A stretch of 64,000 nt of DNA, from positions 151,052 to 215,051 of the forward strand of contig NZ_WNDO01000006.1 in the NCBI RefSeq assembly GCF_009912395.1, written 5' to 3'. Both the position numbers and the translations under genes were made by a program. How positions within the stretch are numbered: the first letter of the stretch is position 1; each line of letters opens with the position of its first letter. Source of the stretch: Luteibacter sp. (lineage in GTDB: Bacteria; Pseudomonadota; Gammaproteobacteria; Xanthomonadales; Rhodanobacteraceae). A model generated the notes under the pieces. It did not search any database. It had not been told where the DNA came from and was given only the letters and a program-made list of their open reading frames with translations. Positions 63,690-64,000 of this stretch are shown piece after piece.

Positions 63690-64000
63690 TAAGGTTGGCT
63701 GCTTTGCAGCCCGTGTTTTTAACGGCTTGCGCCGTACAGCCGCTTCGTAGGGTTGGCTCGCCTTCGGCATCGCGCGCGGCGCTCGGGCGTGGCGGTGGAG
63801 CCGTCGGGCCGCCGCCGGGGCGCGCCGGCTCCGCCGTCCCTCGGGAAAGGTTGGCCGCTGTGCGGCCCATGTCTTATGGCTTCGCCCCTTCGGGCTCGGG
63901 CAGGTGGTCGAGGTTCCTCGACTCGGCATCCTGCCTCGGCGAGGAATGGCGGTCTTCCTGACCGCCACCGCTGCGCGGCCTTTTTCGCCCACCTACCCTC
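63690..64000. other. Gene-free, hairpin-rich 311-base tail
   Basis: No credible coding region. The segment consists of short GC-rich self-complementary stretches such as GGTTGGCTGCTTTGCAGCCC (63695-63714) and GGTTGGCCGCTGTGCGGCCC (63848-63867), which share a GGTTGG(C/G)... lead and could fold into hairpins. It differs from the GTAGGAGCGCG repeats. A hairpin at the left end may terminate the heme operon. Any further feature lies beyond the window edge. Confidence 0.5.

Noticed and set aside
63420..63992. Minus-strand open frame across the end of hmuV and the tail
   Set aside because: It overlaps the well-supported hmuV gene and has the Arg/Pro-rich composition of a shadow frame.

Overview
The window is GC-rich gammaproteobacterial chromosome, most like Lysobacterales (Xanthomonadales), family Rhodanobacteraceae (Luteibacter/Dyella type). 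This placement rests on gene content, protein flavour and the dense REP-type hairpins, not on a database match. Coding is dense on both strands. No rRNA, tRNA, CRISPR array, integrase or transposase was seen.

Layout. 1-2147 (minus): a chaperone-usher operon with two nearly identical spore-coat-U pilins, a PapD-like chaperone and an usher cut by the window edge. 2400-7366 (plus): a tightly packed operon with two alpha/beta hydrolases, a membrane protein, a small Xre regulator and a NatAB-type ABC exporter. 7333-7869: a threefold tandem duplication that joins the 3' ends of natB and a convergent TonB receptor. 10084-11460: a secreted methyltransferase-like protein and RluE. 11532-19531 (minus), with a divergent LysR gene at 19636: a complete oxidative (De Ley-Doudoroff) galactose/galactonate operon with an AraFGH-like importer.

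20513-20943: three tandem copies of a second hairpin repeat. 20954-25692: dedA, dnaG, a DUF1328 gene, yqeY, rpsU and divergent tsaD, a macromolecular-synthesis cluster without rpoD. 25878-29756: folB, ybdG-type mechanosensitive channel, folK, a membrane protein and pteridine reductase. 29809-34261: EcsC protein with a histone-like tail, a TonB receptor with an apparent frameshift, and a MidA-type methyltransferase. 34336-37879: rep, tdk and an unknown gene. 37931-39643: a low-GC secreted phospholipase-like protein with a duplicated C-terminal domain. 39983-45674: mutM, a Gld-like ABC module with GldG and DUF4340 proteins, and a fatty-acid desaturase. 45899-48142: rpmG, rpmB, secB and gpsA. 48257-51967: SNF2 helicase and a RelE/HigA-type toxin-antitoxin pair. 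52064-57481: glucokinase, an orphan MsmK/UgpC-type ATPase, GST, LysR, an AhpD-like protein and its divergent TetR regulator. 57518-63689: a Fur-boxed heme uptake operon (receptor, HmuS, HmuT, HmuU, HmuV).

REP-like hairpins with the core GTAGGAGCGCGCTTGCGCGC occur at thirteen places between 7378 and 52042, mostly as head-to-head pairs at gene ends, and none was seen after 52042. The most interesting points are the REP-containing triplication, the frameshifted TonB receptor, the complete galactonate operon with a LysR regulator, the lipase-like protein with duplicated domains, the EcsC-histone-tail fusion, and several clean operators (TetR, LacI-type, Fur, toxin-antitoxin).
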